Assembly (NCBI GenBank): GCA_963816315.1
Contig: CAWFJZ010000008.1
Coordinates: 1-64,000 of the forward strand
Origin: CADEEN01 sp963816315
GTDB lineage: Bacteria > Pseudomonadota > Gammaproteobacteria > Burkholderiales > Burkholderiaceae_C
Direction: 5' to 3'
DNA: 64,000 nt
Shown here: positions 36,016 through 45,264 of the stretch, in pieces
How the letters are laid out: every line of letters begins with the position of its first letter
How positions within the stretch are numbered: the stretch's first letter is position 1
The notes under the pieces: model-generated
The model's input: the letters and a program-made list of their open reading frames with translations, nothing else
Database searches by the model: none
What the model was told of the DNA's origin: nothing
Position numbers and translations under genes: made by a program

Positions 36016-37012
36016 ATGACTCCTATTCCAGAAGACCTAGTCACCGTGGTGGTGCCCGCGTACAACGCCGCCGCAACCATCGGCGAGACGCTGCAGAGCA
36101 TTGCTGCGCAAACGCATGGGTTGCTCGAGATCATTGTTGTTGACGATGGGTCAGCCGATTCCACGGCTCAGATCGTTCAACGGCACATGCGTACCGACTC
36201 CAGAATTCGCGTTGATTCGGCAGCCGACAAACAGAGGCGTGGCCGCGGCGCGGAACACCGCCATCGCGGCCGGCAAGGGCGACCTCATAGCGCCCATCGA
36301 TGCTGATGACCTGTGGCATCCGCTGAAGATCGAGAAGCAGGTTGCGGCCATGCGTCGAGGTGGCCGCAAGTTGGGTTTGGTCTACACGTGGTCGGCGCTC
36401 CTCGACGGGCAGAGCCGGGTGACGGCGTTTGCGGGGCAGTACTTCCATGAAGGCGACGTGTTGACGACCCTGTGTGCGTTCAACATGGTCGGCAACGGAA
36501 GCAGCCCGCTCATGCGTGTCGAGGCCGTACGGCAAGTCGGTGGATACGATTCGTCGTTGGTGGGTCTCAAAGCCCAAGGCTGTGAAGACTGGGCGCTGTA
36601 CTTGGCGATTGCCGAGCACTTCGAGTTTGCAGTCGTGCCGGAGTACCTGACCGGGTACCGCCGTTTGCCGATGAGCATGTCGAGCGACTTTGGTCAGATG
36701 TGGCGCTCGTTCAGCCTGATTGAAGAAAAGGCGCGCGTGCGTCGACCGGATCTTGGAATTCATCTGCGCGAGGGCCTAGCCAACATGTGCCACACCAGCT
36801 ACCGGCAAGCAAAAGCTGCGGGAAGCGATCGTGAAGCAAGAGCCCTTTTGCGGCGCCTGATTTTCAAGATGCCGTATTACGCGCTGAAAATCTTTATCTA
36901 CAGGCCGCTGCGACAAGCCATCCGCCAGCGGGTCACGGCGCAGCATGAATCAGCGATCGCGGGGACTGGAGTGAGGTATCCGCCAGCTTGGCCGCCGACC
37001 GAAGGTGCCTGA
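36016..37012 (+). CDS. Family 2 glycosyltransferase, one frame break
   Basis: Cytoplasmic GT-A glycosyltransferase of about 331 residues after correction. The first part has VTVVVPAYNAAATIGETLQS and LEIIVVDDGSADSTAQIVQ. An extra G near 36227 (GTTGATTCGG) shifts the frame. The rest continues as RQPTNRGVAAARNTAIAAGK and the metal motif PIDADDLWHPLKIEKQVAAM. The acceptor region is GCEDWALYLAIAEHFEFAVV. Sugar and acceptor are unknown. It marks the left border of the polysaccharide locus and is transcribed toward ugd. Confidence 0.83.
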
Positions 37013-37198
37013 AACGCCCCAAAGTCCGCCGGGTGACCTGCTCTACGTGACCGGCTCGCTTGGCGGTGACGCGCGAGTCGTTGGGCGGCGCCGCTGTCTG
37101 GGCGTTTGATCTTGATCCACGACCGTTGAAGGCCTCCCCGGACGGGCCAGCCGCTACGATACGCGCGGCCAGAATTTGCAAAGAGGAGGGATTGACCC

Positions 37199-38542
37199 AT
37201 GAAGATCACGATCATCGGCACCGGCTATGTCGGTCTCGTCACCGGCGCCTGCCTGGCCGAAATGGGCAACCACGTGCTGTGCCTGGACATCGACGACAAC
37301 AAAGTGCGCCTGCTCGAATCAGGCGTGATGCCGATTCACGAGGAGGGCTTGCAGGAAGTGGCGCAGCGCAACGCCGCGGCGGGCCGGCTGCAGTACACGA
37401 CTGATCTTGCTCGCGCCGTGGCCCATGGCACGCTGCTGTTCATTGCGGTGGGCACGCCCCCCGGCGAGGACGGCTCGGCCGATCTTCAGTACGTGCTGGC
37501 CGCTGCGCACGACATCGGCCGCCTGATGACCGACTACAAAGTGGTGATCGACAAGAGCACCGTGCCCGTGGGCACCGGCGACAAGGTGCGGGCAGTGATC
37601 GCGGAGGAGCTGCAGCGGCGCGACGTGCGTGTGGATTTCGCGGTGGTCTCGAACCCCGAGTTCCTCAAGGAAGGCGCGGCGGTGGCGGACTTCATGCGAC
37701 CCGACCGCGTGGTCATCGGCGCCGACGACGAGCGCGCCATCCTGTTGATGCGCGCGCTGTACGCACCGTTCGTTCGCAACCGCGACCGCGTGCTGATAAT
37801 GGACGTGCGCAGCGCTGAGTTCGCCAAGTACGCCGCCAACTCGATGCTGGCCACGCGCATCAGCTTCATGAATGAACTCTCTCGCGTCGCCGAGCGCGTG
37901 GGCGCCGACATCGAGCATGTGCGCCTGGGCATCGGCTCCGATCCGCGCATCGGGTCACAGTTTCTCTATCCCGGCATCGGCTATGGCGGCTCTTGCTTTC
38001 CGAAGGACTTGAAGGCGCTGGTGCGCTCGGCATCCGAGGCCGGTGTGACGCTGCAATTGCTGTCTGCGGTTGAGGCCGTCAACGAACAGCAGAAACTGGT
38101 GCTGGTTGACAAAGTGGTCCAGCGCATGGGCGCTGACCTTTCAGGCAAGACCTTTGCACTGTGGGGCTTGGCTTTCAAGCCCAAGACCGACGACATGCGC
38201 GAAGCGCCATCGCTGACGCTCGTGCGCGAGCTGTCGCGCCGGGGTGCGCATGTTCGCGCCTACGACCCGGTGGCCGGCATTGAGGCCCAGCGCTTGCTCT
38301 GTGACGTGAGCGGCTTCTCCATCGCCGAGACGGCCTCGGACACCCTGCGCGGCGCCGACGCGCTGCTGATCGCGACCGAGTGGAAGGAATTCCGGACGCC
38401 CGACTTCGAGTCGATGGGCACTGCGCTGAAGACGCGGCTGGTGTTTGACGGACGCAACCTCTACGAGCCTGCGCTGATGGCGAGCTTTGGTTTCGAGTAC
38501 CACTCGATCGGCCGGCCCGTCTCGCGGCCTGCCGTTTCCTAG
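37199..38542 (+). CDS. ugd: UDP-glucose 6-dehydrogenase
   Basis: NAD-dependent enzyme of 447 residues making UDP-glucuronate, a precursor for acidic surface polysaccharides. The Rossmann motif ITIIGTGYVGLVTGACLAEM starts at residue 3. Others are VVIDKSTVPVGTGDKVRAV, VSNPEFLKEGAAVADFMRPD and the catalytic cysteine in GYGGSCFPKDLKALVRSASE (Cys266), then LWGLAFKPKTDDMREAPSLT. A strong ribosome site (AGAGGAGGG) precedes the ATG. The 186-base gap upstream, with no gene, should carry its promoter (TACGAT at about 37156 is a possible -10). Confidence 0.96.
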   Translation: MKITIIGTGYVGLVTGACLAEMGNHVLCLDIDDNKVRLLESGVMPIHEEGLQEVAQRNAAAGRLQYTTDLARAVAHGTLLFIAVGTPPGEDGSADLQYVLAAAHDIGRLMTDYKVVIDKSTVPVGTGDKVRAVIAEELQRRDVRVDFAVVSNPEFLKEGAAVADFMRPDRVVIGADDERAILLMRALYAPFVRNRDRVLIMDVRSAEFAKYAANSMLATRISFMNELSRVAERVGADIEHVRLGIGSDPRIGSQFLYPGIGYGGSCFPKDLKALVRSASEAGVTLQLLSAVEAVNEQQKLVLVDKVVQRMGADLSGKTFALWGLAFKPKTDDMREAPSLTLVRELSRRGAHVRAYDPVAGIEAQRLLCDVSGFSIAETASDTLRGADALLIATEWKEFRTPDFESMGTALKTRLVFDGRNLYEPALMASFGFEYHSIGRPVSRPAVS

Positions 38543-38545
38543 GCT

Positions 38546-38577
38546 GCCGTCAGGCACTGTCGCAAGGTGCCGACGGC
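38546..38577 (+). terminator. Terminator-like hairpin after ugd
   Basis: GCCGTC-A-GGCAC and GTGCC-GACGGC form an 11-bp stem with one bulge, beginning four bases after the ugd stop. There is no T-run, so it may be a weak or Rho-assisted terminator. Confidence 0.4.
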
Positions 38578-39176
38578 TGGCGTCGGGAACGAGGCGCGCG
38601 GTCTGTGACTTTGCTCACGAACTGAAGGCGGCGTGTTCGGCGCCGATCGCAGCAATTCGGTAGTCATTTCCTCCATTTGTAAGCGCCGTGGCCTCACGGC
38701 TGTGATTGTTGCGCTGCGGTGGTGCGCCACCGCACAGACGGGGCGAGCCGCGACACCCGGCACCCCGGAAACCCGCTTGGTTGCTGGCGATGCGGCCGAC
38801 CTGCGTCGCCAGGCGGGGCCTTTGCGGCGCCCGAACCCCCCAGAATTAGGGGGGCAAAGTGGAACAGGAAGGTGTTTCCCCAGTTGCGGACTGTCGCAGA
38901 CCCCTGGCGCCGCTCCTATAAGGTCCATTCCCAAGGAAGCATCAGCGCCACCAAGTGGGATGTGCAGGCCACCTCAGCAAGGGGTGAGTTGGCACTCCTC
39001 CTTTCAGCGCAGTGGGTCCCGGCCATCAACAGACAGCGACAAAGCTGCGTGACGGCTCCAAAAACAGCGGTCCAAGTTTCAGCTTGTCAGAACGTCACAT
39101 ACCCCTTGAGGGGCAATGGGTCGAATGGACAAGTGTGACCAGGACCAAAGATTGAACGTCGATTGGGAATCCATAA
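38578..39176. other. 600-base non-coding region with several hairpins
   Basis: I see no convincing gene on either strand; the longest minus-strand frame has no family features. Structure includes the stem TGCGGTGG-TGCG-CCACCGCA at 38715-38734 and the inverted repeat CCCCCC-AGAATTA-GGGGGG at 38836-38854. A smaller CCCCTTGAGGGG lies near 39103. The region precedes the secreted-protein genes and probably holds their promoter or a long leader. Confidence 0.5.
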
Positions 39177-40283
39177 ATGAACAATGCCAAGGCAAATTGG
39201 CGCCAACTCAAGCAGCTATGGCCAGTGGCCGTGGCCGTGCTGGCAGCCTGTGGCGGCGCAAGCGAAAACGCCGATGACGTCGCGACAGCACAAGCAGACA
39301 ATGTGGGCGTGACGCAGCAGATGGAAGCTGCCGAACGGCGCCGGTGGGCTCCGGCTCCCACCCCTGCCCCGTCACCGTCACCGTCACCGTCACCGTCACC
39401 GTCACCGTCACCGTCACCGTCACCCACTGAGTTGTGCCCCTGCGCGATCTGGCCGACAACCGCTGTGCCGGCGCAAGCTGCGGCGGCGGTGGATACGGCA
39501 TCCGTGAACTTGGGCGTGAAATTCGCCAGCGATGTCAGCGGCTACGTGACCGGCGTCAAGTTCTACAAGGGCGCCGGAAACAGCGGTACCCACGTCGGCT
39601 CGCTCTGGTCCAGCTCGGGGCAGTTGCTGGCCCAGGGCAACTTCATCGGCGAGACAGCAACCGGCTGGCAGACGGTGACCTTCGCGACGCCAGTGCCGAT
39701 CACAGCCGGAGCGACCTATACCGCATCCTACGTCGCCCCTGTGGGCCGGTACGCATTCGATCTTGGCTACTTCAACCAGCCCCATATGGCTGCGCCGCTG
39801 CGGGCCGATGCCGGTGTCTACACGTACAGCGCGTCGAGTTCGTTCCCAAGCTCGCAGTGGAACGCCACCAACTACTGGGTAGACGTTGTGTTCACCACGA
39901 CTCCGACTCCGACTCCGACTCCGACTCCGACTCCGACTCCGACTCCGACTCCGACTCCGACTCCGACTCCGACTCCGACTCCGACTCCGACTCCGACTCC
40001 GACTCCGACTCCGGCCCCGGCCCCGGCCCCGGCCCCGGCCAGCGCGACATTGACCTGGGCCGCTCCCGTGAGTTCCGATGCCACCACTTACCGTGTTTAC
40101 TACGGGTCTGCGTCCCGCACTTACGCCCAAGCACTTGGCAGCGGTGTGGGCGTGGGGAGTGCCACCGCCTACACAGCCGGTAACCTCTCACGGGGCCGGA
40201 CCTATTATTTTTCAGTGACTGCAGTTGATTCATCGGGCAACGAGAGTGCGTTCTCGACCGAAGTCAGCAAACAGATTCCCTAG
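39177..40283 (+). CDS. Secreted lipoprotein with DUF4082 and fibronectin III domains and Pro-rich linkers
   Basis: Protein of 368 residues. A lipoprotein signal ends AVAVLAACGG (lipid Cys25). A low-complexity (Ser-Pro)n linker follows at residues ~62-82. A DUF4082-like beta domain comes next (SVNLGVKFASDVSGYVTGVK, SGQLLAQGNFIGETATGWQT), then a (Thr-Pro)n/(Ala-Pro)n linker of about 45 residues. A final fibronectin type III domain has TLTWAAPVSSDATTYRVYYG and RTYYFSVTAVDSSGNES. The layout suggests a surface adhesin or carbohydrate-associated protein on stalk-like linkers. Both linkers come from hexanucleotide repeats. It is followed by a beta-helix protein on the same strand. Confidence 0.75.
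   Translation: MNNAKANWRQLKQLWPVAVAVLAACGGASENADDVATAQADNVGVTQQMEAAERRRWAPAPTPAPSPSPSPSPSPSPSPSPSPTELCPCAIWPTTAVPAQAAAAVDTASVNLGVKFASDVSGYVTGVKFYKGAGNSGTHVGSLWSSSGQLLAQGNFIGETATGWQTVTFATPVPITAGATYTASYVAPVGRYAFDLGYFNQPHMAAPLRADAGVYTYSASSSFPSSQWNATNYWVDVVFTTTPTPTPTPTPTPTPTPTPTPTPTPTPTPTPTPTPTPTPAPAPAPAPASATLTWAAPVSSDATTYRVYYGSASRTYAQALGSGVGVGSATAYTAGNLSRGRTYYFSVTAVDSSGNESAFSTEVSKQIP
39371..39424 (+). repeat. (GTCACC)9 microsatellite
   Basis: Nine perfect hexamer units encode the Ser-Pro linker of the DUF4082/FN3 lipoprotein. Changes in number keep the frame. Confidence 0.95.
39901..40008 (+). repeat. (CTCCGA)18 microsatellite
   Basis: Eighteen perfect hexamer units encode the Thr-Pro linker and pass directly into about four GGCCCC units encoding Ala-Pro. 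Length variation would be in frame. Assembly length here is uncertain. Confidence 0.95.
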
Positions 40284-40312
40284 TTTCCGCACCTTGATGC
40301 TTGGAGCAAAAG

Positions 40313-41557
40313 ATGAAAGCCTTCTTTCGAACCTCTATCTTGTTTTTTTTCGTCGCGCTGTTCGGTGCGCCCATGTTGGCGCAAGCCCAGACTTGCACGC
40401 AAACACTCAACCCGGGCGCCAACGTGGCTTCGGCGGTGAGTTCAGCTTCGAACGGAAGTGTGATCTGTCTGAATTCGGGCAGCTACGGTTCTGTCAACTT
40501 CACCAACATCAGGCGCAGCGACTTCGTGACCGTGCGATCCGCGTCCGGCCAGGGTGCCAGGATGAGCATCGGTGAGGTCTACAACTCGAGCTTCATTCGT
40601 TTCGACAGCCTGACCTTCGATTCCGTTTCCGTTCGAGAGTGCAGCACCGACGTTCAATTCACGAACTCGACATGGACCGCCGGCGGCGGCGGATTGGGTT
40701 TCATCTACGCAGCGGCGTGCTCTCAGTCTGACATGCGGCTGGTTGTCAACGGCGCAACATTCGCATCGGTCGGCCGGGGAGGATATGAAGGTCGATTGAG
40801 CGTGCGGGGTGTCCGTGGCCTGACGATCAAGAACAGCTTGTTCAGCGGCCAGCCCTCCAACTCGGCCGACGCTTCGGACGGAGTGATGCTCGTCGGCGGT
40901 TCGACCAACGTTACGATCGGTCCGGGCAATGTGTTCCGCGACATCATTCAGGCGCAGTGTGGATCCGTTCACTGTGATGCGATCCAGATGTACGGCAACG
41001 GCTCGGGCACTGTCGTCACCGGAAACTATTTTGTGAACAACTCGGTGCATATCGGCAACTACGACGGTGGCAGCCCGAACATGAAGGTGACCAACAATAT
41101 ATTCGACAAGGGGCAGAGCGGGCAGAACCTGCAGATCGGAGGCGTTCAGGGCATGCTGATGGAACACAACACGTTCCGTGGCGTCGTCCTTGGCATTGGC
41201 ACCAAGTCCGACAACCAGCAGCACTCGGGTTGGGTCGTGCAGAACAACATCTTCGACGCTGCCAGCTTTGCCGCTACGGGCGATCAGACGGGTTGCGGTT
41301 CCGACTGCGTCATGCGCAACAATCTGAAGACCAACGGCGGCTCCACCAACCCTGCCGGCACGAACAGCCTCTCAGGGACCGTCATCTACGCAAGCTCGCC
41401 GTCGCTGACGAATTGGGCTGGCTGGCAACTTGCCGCAGGTTCCGCTGGAAAGGCCGCGGGAACGGACGGCAAGGACGTTGGTGTCGTGTTGGGGACATCG
41501 GGATCTCAACCAGACACCACGCCGCCGTCTGCGCCTATTAACCTTACCGTCCGATAA
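40313..41557 (+). CDS. Secreted right-handed beta-helix protein
   Basis: Exported protein of 414 residues. The signal peptide is FFRTSILFFFVALFGAPML followed by AQAQTC. The mature part shows repeating short strands typical of pectate-lyase-like parallel beta helices, e.g. IGEVYNSSFIRFDSLTFDSV, VRGVRGLTIKNSLFSGQPSN, GTVVTGNYFVNNSVHIGNYD and MKVTNNIFDKGQSGQNLQIG. It ends with TPPSAPINLTVR, the beginning of a fibronectin-like segment, so it may be shortened. Role: possible polysaccharide lyase or binding protein. Catalytic residues cannot be assigned. A ribosome site GGAGCAAAAG precedes the ATG. Confidence 0.75.
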   Translation: MKAFFRTSILFFFVALFGAPMLAQAQTCTQTLNPGANVASAVSSASNGSVICLNSGSYGSVNFTNIRRSDFVTVRSASGQGARMSIGEVYNSSFIRFDSLTFDSVSVRECSTDVQFTNSTWTAGGGGLGFIYAAACSQSDMRLVVNGATFASVGRGGYEGRLSVRGVRGLTIKNSLFSGQPSNSADASDGVMLVGGSTNVTIGPGNVFRDIIQAQCGSVHCDAIQMYGNGSGTVVTGNYFVNNSVHIGNYDGGSPNMKVTNNIFDKGQSGQNLQIGGVQGMLMEHNTFRGVVLGIGTKSDNQQHSGWVVQNNIFDAASFAATGDQTGCGSDCVMRNNLKTNGGSTNPAGTNSLSGTVIYASSPSLTNWAGWQLAAGSAGKAAGTDGKDVGVVLGTSGSQPDTTPPSAPINLTVR

Positions 41558-41593
41558 CGAAGTGCGAGTCCCCGGTTCGCTGGTTCGGGTTCG

Positions 41594-42892
41594 CTACGAC
41601 GAGCGGACTGGCACGGGCTGCGGGTCGGAGTGTGATGGATGCAGGTCCGGCTGCGGCAGTTGCCGGGCCCGCATGGCACAGATGGCGGCGAGCGGCAAGT
41701 AGAAGAAAACAACGGGCTGGTCGAACAGAGAGGTGGACACGAAATTGACCGCGTGTCCGAAAACCAAGGCGCCGAGCACCCAGGCGACGAAGGGCAGATC
41801 CGCGTCGTTCTCGCGCTCCGCCAGCGCTCGGCCCGCGCTTGCGAACGCGGCCACGAGGATGAGGATGAACAGCAGCATCAATGGCAGGCCGCCGAGGACA
41901 CCCATTGCCAGGTAGTGGTTCACGATGTCGGTGTGTCTTTCGTTGGCATAGATGCCCGAGGCCATCCAATGCCGGGTGTAGTCCGTTCCAGCCAGCCACC
42001 ACTCGTCGAGGTGTTCGATAGATGAGCGTATGAGCTGCGCCCGGAAGTAGCCTTGGCTGCCCCCGGTGATGTCGATGCGCGCGACGAGAAAGTACACCGG
42101 GTCCTTCATGACGGCCGCAAGCCCGAGCAAGGCCGCTAGAGCCGTGAGCCGCACCAGATTCATGTGCCAGCGCAGCGGCCAGAACATCAGCCCCAGGGCA
42201 ATGAACAGCGTCATCAGAATGGGGCTACTGGACGTGGCGGCGAACACCATGCCGAGGGAACCCAGCAGACCCGCGATTGCCGCGGGCTTGCTTTGTCGCC
42301 ACACGCAGATCGCGACAGCAACGCAGGTCGCACCGACGGTTCCGGCAGAAATTGGATGCTCGAACGGACCGGTCGCCCTCACGTGCCCGTCCCGCACCAG
42401 GGAGAACTCGAAAGCGCCCAGAAGGCCGAACGGGTTTCGACCAGTGGCCTTTTCGAACAGCATCAGCGCGCCAACCGGCACCACGACCCAGCACACGAAC
42501 CGGAATGCCGTCATCACGTCTTCCGATGTGCCGAGAAACACGCGCAGGAGGACGTAGCAGCCCACTTCACCCCAGGCGATGCCCAAGCGATAGACCCACG
42601 CGTCGGAAGTATGGAACGCGCTGGTGCCGACGAGCAGCAATGCCCACGAGAGCACGAGCTTATCGAGCCACGTCATACCTCCCGCCAGCCCTTCGCCCTT
42701 TGCAAGCACGCGAATGAAACCTATGAAGACAAGAATGCGAAGGACCGTGAAACTGCCGCCCGCGATCTCGATCTCTTGAGCACGTGGTATGCACAGCGCA
42801 GCGAGCAGTATTGGCAGCGCCGCAAGACGCTTGGGCAACGCGAGCAGCAGTAAGCCGGCGATCATGGTGAACGAGGCGCCGACGCTGTTCAA
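41594..42892 (-). CDS. O-antigen/exopolysaccharide polymerase or ligase (Wzy/WaaL-like)
   Basis: Integral membrane protein of 432 residues with about eleven or twelve hydrophobic segments. The large periplasmic loop near residues ~280-330 (RAQLIRSSIEHLDEWWLAGT, ERHTDIVNHYLAMGVLGGLP) contains the H-x-D/N-H pattern typical of the Wzy_C/O-antigen ligase family. It is the last gene of the minus-strand polysaccharide run. It probably polymerises repeat units after flipping. Ligase function cannot be excluded by sequence. The convergent beta-helix gene ends 36 bases away. Confidence 0.82.
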   Translation of the reverse strand: MNSVGASFTMIAGLLLLALPKRLAALPILLAALCIPRAQEIEIAGGSFTVLRILVFIGFIRVLAKGEGLAGGMTWLDKLVLSWALLLVGTSAFHTSDAWVYRLGIAWGEVGCYVLLRVFLGTSEDVMTAFRFVCWVVVPVGALMLFEKATGRNPFGLLGAFEFSLVRDGHVRATGPFEHPISAGTVGATCVAVAICVWRQSKPAAIAGLLGSLGMVFAATSSSPILMTLFIALGLMFWPLRWHMNLVRLTALAALLGLAAVMKDPVYFLVARIDITGGSQGYFRAQLIRSSIEHLDEWWLAGTDYTRHWMASGIYANERHTDIVNHYLAMGVLGGLPLMLLFILILVAAFASAGRALAERENDADLPFVAWVLGALVFGHAVNFVSTSLFDQPVVFFYLPLAAICAMRARQLPQPDLHPSHSDPQPVPVRSS

Positions 42893-42941
42893 TTTCCGCC
42901 CTCGCTCGTCTACGGATGTCTGACAGGACCGAGCCGGTCGC

Positions 42942-44141
42942 TCACAGCGCTCTTCGCGCAGTGGCTGGCGTCACGTCGCGCTGACGCAATTTCTTTGAGA
43001 GTAGACGCCGGCCGTACCGGCGGGCGGGCTCCTCGATCAAGGCAAAGGTAGCCGCGCTCGTCGCGATGACGATTGCTACCTGCAATGCAACCAGTGCGTC
43101 GCCGATCCAAGGACTCATCGAGTCCGCGGCTCGAGCCAGGTCGAGGTGAAACACGCGCTTCAGGACGATCGAAAAGACCAGCCAGATGAAGATGTGCACC
43201 ATGTAGATTGAGTATGAGATGCGTCCTAGAAACTGAACTGGACGCGACAACAGGATCCGCGAGACCGGCCCGCGGTCGAGGTGAAACACCGCAACCGTCA
43301 TCACCAGTGCGGCGACGGTGACGAGGAGCATTCCGGGATACGCCTCTGTGAGGCCCCGCTGCGACGGGGCCGGCGCCAATGACATCGCCAACACCAGAAC
43401 TGAAATGACGAGCAGTTCGCTGGCTCCCACGACGAAGTCAGATTGCCTCGCGTAGCGCCTCCCCAACGATCCAGAGGCCATCCTGAAGATCAGCATTCCG
43501 AAAAGAAAACCTGACAAGCAGCGGGTCAGCGCAAGCTCCGACACGACGTCGAGCGTGCCAGTCGTCGCGACGATGAAAGCGAAGCCCGCCGCTCCAGCGA
43601 TGGCGCCGATCACGAAGAAACCTCTCGTGCGATGCAAGCCGGACCATGTAACGATCGCAAACAACATGTAGGCAGCGAACTCACAACTGATGCTCCAGCT
43701 CACGCTGTTCCAGGTCATTCCGTTGGTGATTCCGAGGCCTTGCAGCATGAACAGGTTGGTGACGAGTGCGCCGACGGTGTTGTTGCCGGTAAACGGGGCC
43801 TGCTCGCCCGGCGCGATCGCGCCCGACCATACAGCGGCGAACTTCACACACTCAAACAGCACGAACGCCGACAGCATCGCGATGTGAAGTGGGTAGACGC
43901 GGAAAAACCGAAGCCAGAGGAACTCGCTCGCTCCGCGCCTATCGCCGATGCGGCGCGAGTAAGCCGAGGAGATGACGAACCCCGACAGGATGAAGAACAG
44001 ATCTACCGCCAGGTAGCCGTGCCTGACAAAGGAGTTGTGAGTGAGGTGGTTCGGAAGCTCGACGTGGTACAGCACAACCAGAAGCGCGGCTATCCCGCGC
44101 AAGCCATCCAGTGCGAGATAACGTCGATCGCCTGCGTTCAT
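42942..44141 (-). CDS. Acyltransferase 3 family protein (OafA-like)
   Basis: Membrane O-acyltransferase of 399 residues with about ten hydrophobic segments. The catalytic pattern is at the N-terminus: ALDGLRGIAALLVVLYHVEL, with the conserved Arg and His. DLFFILSGFVISSAYSRRIG and the late ISYSIYMVHIFIWLVFSIVL are typical. It likely adds acetyl or similar groups to the polysaccharide, on or across the inner membrane. A second, distinct acyltransferase lies two genes upstream. Confidence 0.87.
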   Translation of the reverse strand: MNAGDRRYLALDGLRGIAALLVVLYHVELPNHLTHNSFVRHGYLAVDLFFILSGFVISSAYSRRIGDRRGASEFLWLRFFRVYPLHIAMLSAFVLFECVKFAAVWSGAIAPGEQAPFTGNNTVGALVTNLFMLQGLGITNGMTWNSVSWSISCEFAAYMLFAIVTWSGLHRTRGFFVIGAIAGAAGFAFIVATTGTLDVVSELALTRCLSGFLFGMLIFRMASGSLGRRYARQSDFVVGASELLVISVLVLAMSLAPAPSQRGLTEAYPGMLLVTVAALVMTVAVFHLDRGPVSRILLSRPVQFLGRISYSIYMVHIFIWLVFSIVLKRVFHLDLARAADSMSPWIGDALVALQVAIVIATSAATFALIEEPARRYGRRLLSKKLRQRDVTPATARRAL

Positions 44142-44213
44142 GTGTCAGCTCTGATCGTCACGTGCTCAACCCGCGAAATCATGGCATCACCGCGGTGCAC
44201 ACCGGGCACAGAG

Positions 44214-45182
44214 TCAACGCGCGCGGCGTCGCCGAATGTTTCCGGCGCAGCGCAGCAGCGCGGGTGGCATCCATTGCCGAAGGTGCTGCCCAAAGCGCGA
44301 AACGAATGCCTCGCGCCGAATCTCCTTGTCGTCACTGGGGCGCGCGCGGTAGATCGTCAACGTGTTGGAAACCTCGTCGTAGATGGCGCGAGAGGCGGTG
44401 TAGTAGTACAGCGCGATAGAGCGGCGGCGCACGTCCTCGGGGACGGCAAGAGGGTCGGGATGTCCGTGGAACGAATCAGCATCGGTATTGAAGATGACGC
44501 AGCGGTTGAAGATCGGTGCCACCGCCTTGACGCTGGCGGTCATCTTGCGATCCCACAACTCGAGGAACCCACCCCACTCGTCCTGCCAGCACTCGTTGAG
44601 GTAGACGAGGACATTCATCCTTCGGTGCAAGTGCAGCTGTTCGTTGATGCGGAAGTCGGCATGGATGCCGAGTCTGCCGCCGCGCGTCGTTTCGTGGTAA
44701 CCGCCGCCCACGAAATGGGGGTCGGGCAATAGGCCCTGGATGGTCGACAGGCCCTCCAGAAATCCCAGCATGGGGCGGGCGTTGAAGAAGTAAAAAATCT
44801 GCCGCGCTGTGGCGTCGCACTCGTCGGGCAGGATCTGCCGCTTGTGCAGGCCGGCGTAGCCTGTCTCGAACACGCGATCAGAGCGCAGCGCCCCCTGCGG
44901 GAAGTGCCGGAGTGCGAGCCGTGCCAATGGCTCGGGCAGGAAGTTGTCGAGCACGATGTGAGGGAAGGGCTCCGCGAAGCAATAGTCGCCCGAGAGCGAC
45001 TCGCCGATGCTGCGCGCTGCGGCATAGTCCAAGTGCAGTCCATTGGACACATCGATGGGCAGCACGGGACCGGGGTCCGCTATCGCACTCGTCACGGGCA
45101 GCCGATTCGTTTCGCTGACAACAGGAACTGCTTGCATGCCTTTTACCTCGGGCTCAGGGTAGTAGGTCCGGAGCTGCATCAT
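44214..45182 (-). CDS. 2OG-Fe(II) oxygenase family protein
   Basis: Predicted non-haem iron dioxygenase of 322 residues. The HxD iron pair is in GRLGIHADFRINEQLHLHRR, the jelly-roll core is NVLVYLNECWQDEWGGFLEL, and the distal His is in FNTDADSFHGHPDPLAVPED with downstream Arg RRRSIALYYYT. The N-terminal part, YCFAEPFPHIVLDNFLPEPL, is the usual lead-in. Several starts are possible (45182, 45137). In a polysaccharide cluster it may hydroxylate a sugar or attached group; related proteins occur in many such clusters without known substrate. Confidence 0.82.
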   Translation of the reverse strand: MMQLRTYYPEPEVKGMQAVPVVSETNRLPVTSAIADPGPVLPIDVSNGLHLDYAAARSIGESLSGDYCFAEPFPHIVLDNFLPEPLARLALRHFPQGALRSDRVFETGYAGLHKRQILPDECDATARQIFYFFNARPMLGFLEGLSTIQGLLPDPHFVGGGYHETTRGGRLGIHADFRINEQLHLHRRMNVLVYLNECWQDEWGGFLELWDRKMTASVKAVAPIFNRCVIFNTDADSFHGHPDPLAVPEDVRRRSIALYYYTASRAIYDEVSNTLTIYRARPSDDKEIRREAFVSRFGQHLRQWMPPALLRCAGNIRRRRAR

Positions 45183-45264
45183 CGCTCAGCTTCGTCGTCA
45201 GCGGCTCCCACGACTTGGGGGTGCTGACCTTGCGGCATGCGCCTGCGGCCCAGTGGCCGTCGGG

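Noticed and set aside
38539..38934. 131-codon minus-strand ORF after ugd
   Set aside because: No domain, poor start context, and composition like non-coding GC-rich DNA with several hairpins.
38990..39010. Sigma-54-like promoter (TGGCAC element)
   Set aside because: The matching -12 GC element is absent at the required spacing.
38900..39176. c-di-GMP (GEMM) riboswitch before the lipoprotein gene
   Set aside because: I looked for the GEMM core sequences and found only loose similarity that does not support the fold.
39371..40038. CRISPR-like array
   Set aside because: The repeats are hexamers without spacers and are coding in frame.
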